A stretch of DNA of 8,287 bases, taken from contig JAJBTP010000609.1 of the NCBI GenBank assembly GCA_020860805.1, positions 1 to 8,287 on the forward strand, written 5' to 3'. The position numbers and the translations under genes are program-made. Below are positions 8,106-8,287 of this stretch, in pieces. Under the pieces are notes generated by a model. The model had not been told where the DNA came from and did no database searches. It worked only from the letters and a program-made list of their open reading frames with translations. Position 1 is the first letter of the stretch, and the number at the start of each line of letters is the position of its first letter. Source of the DNA: Tannerellaceae bacterium (lineage in GTDB: Bacteria > Bacteroidota > Bacteroidia > Bacteroidales > Tannerellaceae).

Positions 8106-8166
8106 GGTAGTGCTGTTAATGAACTATTTGCACACCGATGACGAAACATCATCTTTTTCTAAAAAG
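8106..8166 (-). other. msr stem-loops
   Basis: Three consecutive small hairpins on the minus strand. CTTTT/AAAAG lies at 8166-8153. GATGATG-TTT-CGTCATC at 8153-8137 is the most stable for its length. GGTGTGC paired with GCACTACC at 8136-8106 has a single bulge. Such short stems with 3-16-base loops lie in retron msr regions and are recognised by the cognate RT. The first hairpin is weak, being all A-T apart from its closing pair. Confidence 0.6.
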
Positions 8167-8172
8167 AAAAGC

Positions 8173-8187
8173 AAGGTATTTCCAAAC
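8173..8187 (-). other. a1 element of the retron RNA (5' arm)
   Basis: Minus strand GTTTGG (8187-8182), four unpaired bases, then ACCTT (8177-8173). GTTTGG is complementary to CCAAAC and ACCTT to AAGGT of the a2 element, giving 6 + 5 bp around a 4-by-1 internal loop. Known retrons need such an a1/a2 pairing next to the priming G for reverse transcription to begin. Confidence 0.65.
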
Positions 8188-8194
8188 TTTAAGA

Positions 8195-8224
8195 CAAAGT
8201 TAAAATAAAAATTGTCTTTTCAAA
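8195..8224 (-). promoter_or_regulatory. Bacteroides-type promoter of the retron operon
   Basis: On the minus strand TTTG (8224-8221) is followed after 18 bases by TAACTTTG (8202-8195). This matches the Bacteroides -33 TTTG and -7 TAnnTTTG consensus with near-consensus spacing. Transcription would begin about 5-7 bases downstream, near 8188, just where the a1 element of the retron RNA starts (8187). The agreement between the promoter and the independently found RNA end strengthens both calls. Confidence 0.65.
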
Positions 8225-8287
8225 AAAAGAAGGTATTCTTATTCCTTTTGCAACAATTATAATAGGAATTAAAGTGAGTGATAAAAT

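Larger units (their letters stand above)
7973..8187 (-). ncRNA. Retron msr-msd non-coding RNA
   Basis: Predicted template and primer RNA for the adjacent RT, read 5' to 3' on the minus strand. Element a1 (8187-8173) can pair with a2 (7984-7973). A G at 8172 follows a1 directly and is the candidate branching (priming) nucleotide. The msr then holds short hairpins at 8166-8153, 8153-8137 (7 bp with one G-U, loop UUU) and 8136-8106 (GGU/GUGC with GCAC/ACC, one-base bulge). The msd follows, with a perfect 26-bp stem (8090-8065 with 8043-8018). This order (a1, priming G, msr hairpins, long msd hairpin, a2, RT) is that of known retrons. It starts right below a Bacteroides-type promoter and ends at a terminator hairpin. 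The exact ends and the branching G are inferred. Confidence 0.8.

Noticed and set aside
8225..8287. Start of a rightward gene at GTG 8274, or further regulatory sites at the window edge
   Set aside because: Only a few codons are visible and no ribosome site or promoter match supports it. The stretch is simply AT-rich as seen.
1..8287. CRISPR arrays, tRNA or rRNA genes, insertion sequences, att sites
   Set aside because: No spaced direct repeats, cloverleaf with acceptor stem, rRNA-like sequence, transposase or integrase gene was found on either strand.

Overview
The window comes from a bacterium of the phylum Bacteroidota, most likely order Bacteroidales. The evidence is an AT-rich genome, genes without clear Shine-Dalgarno sites, a DUF4270-type protein next to a Bacteroidota outer membrane barrel protein, and a promoter of the Bacteroides -33/-7 form (TTTG, 18 bases, TAACTTTG). 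No species can be named from the sequence alone.

Left part (1-1465, plus strand): the last 91 codons of a DUF4270-family gene overlap by 14 bases a complete 400-residue outer membrane beta-barrel gene. This looks like ordinary chromosomal envelope biology.

Right part (8224 down to 1460, minus strand): a complete retron operon with the make-up of the class called type XIII. From 5' to 3' it has a Bacteroides-type promoter (8195-8224), an msr-msd non-coding RNA (8187-7973), a terminator-like hairpin (7971-7941), a retron reverse transcriptase (7921-6387), a WGR-domain/HEAT-ARM repeat protein of 1081 residues (6368-3123), and a winged-helix/SWIM zinc-finger protein (3117-1460). The RNA was found by structure. 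Its ends are complementary (a1/a2), a G follows a1 directly, short msr hairpins come next, and the msd contains a perfect 26-bp stem. The RT carries the retron hallmarks NAQPH, YADD and VTG. The RT and RNA would make msDNA. By analogy with other retrons, the WGR/ARM and WH-SWIM proteins would be the sensor/effector part of an anti-phage system, but their biochemical role is not shown here.

The main oddity is that the RT and SWIM reading frames are broken at runs of A on the coding strand: A8 at 7637-7644, A6 at 7372-7377 and probably A7 at 6467-6473 in the RT, and A4 at 2720-2723 in the SWIM gene. The long gene between them is intact. Adjusting each run by one A rebuilds full-length proteins of about 511 and 552 residues. 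Homopolymer sequencing error, phase-variable or decaying genes, and slippage-dependent expression are all possible.

The retron operon ends flush against the outer membrane gene: the two convergent stop codons are adjacent (1460-1462 and 1463-1465). Bases 8225-8287 hold nothing I can support.
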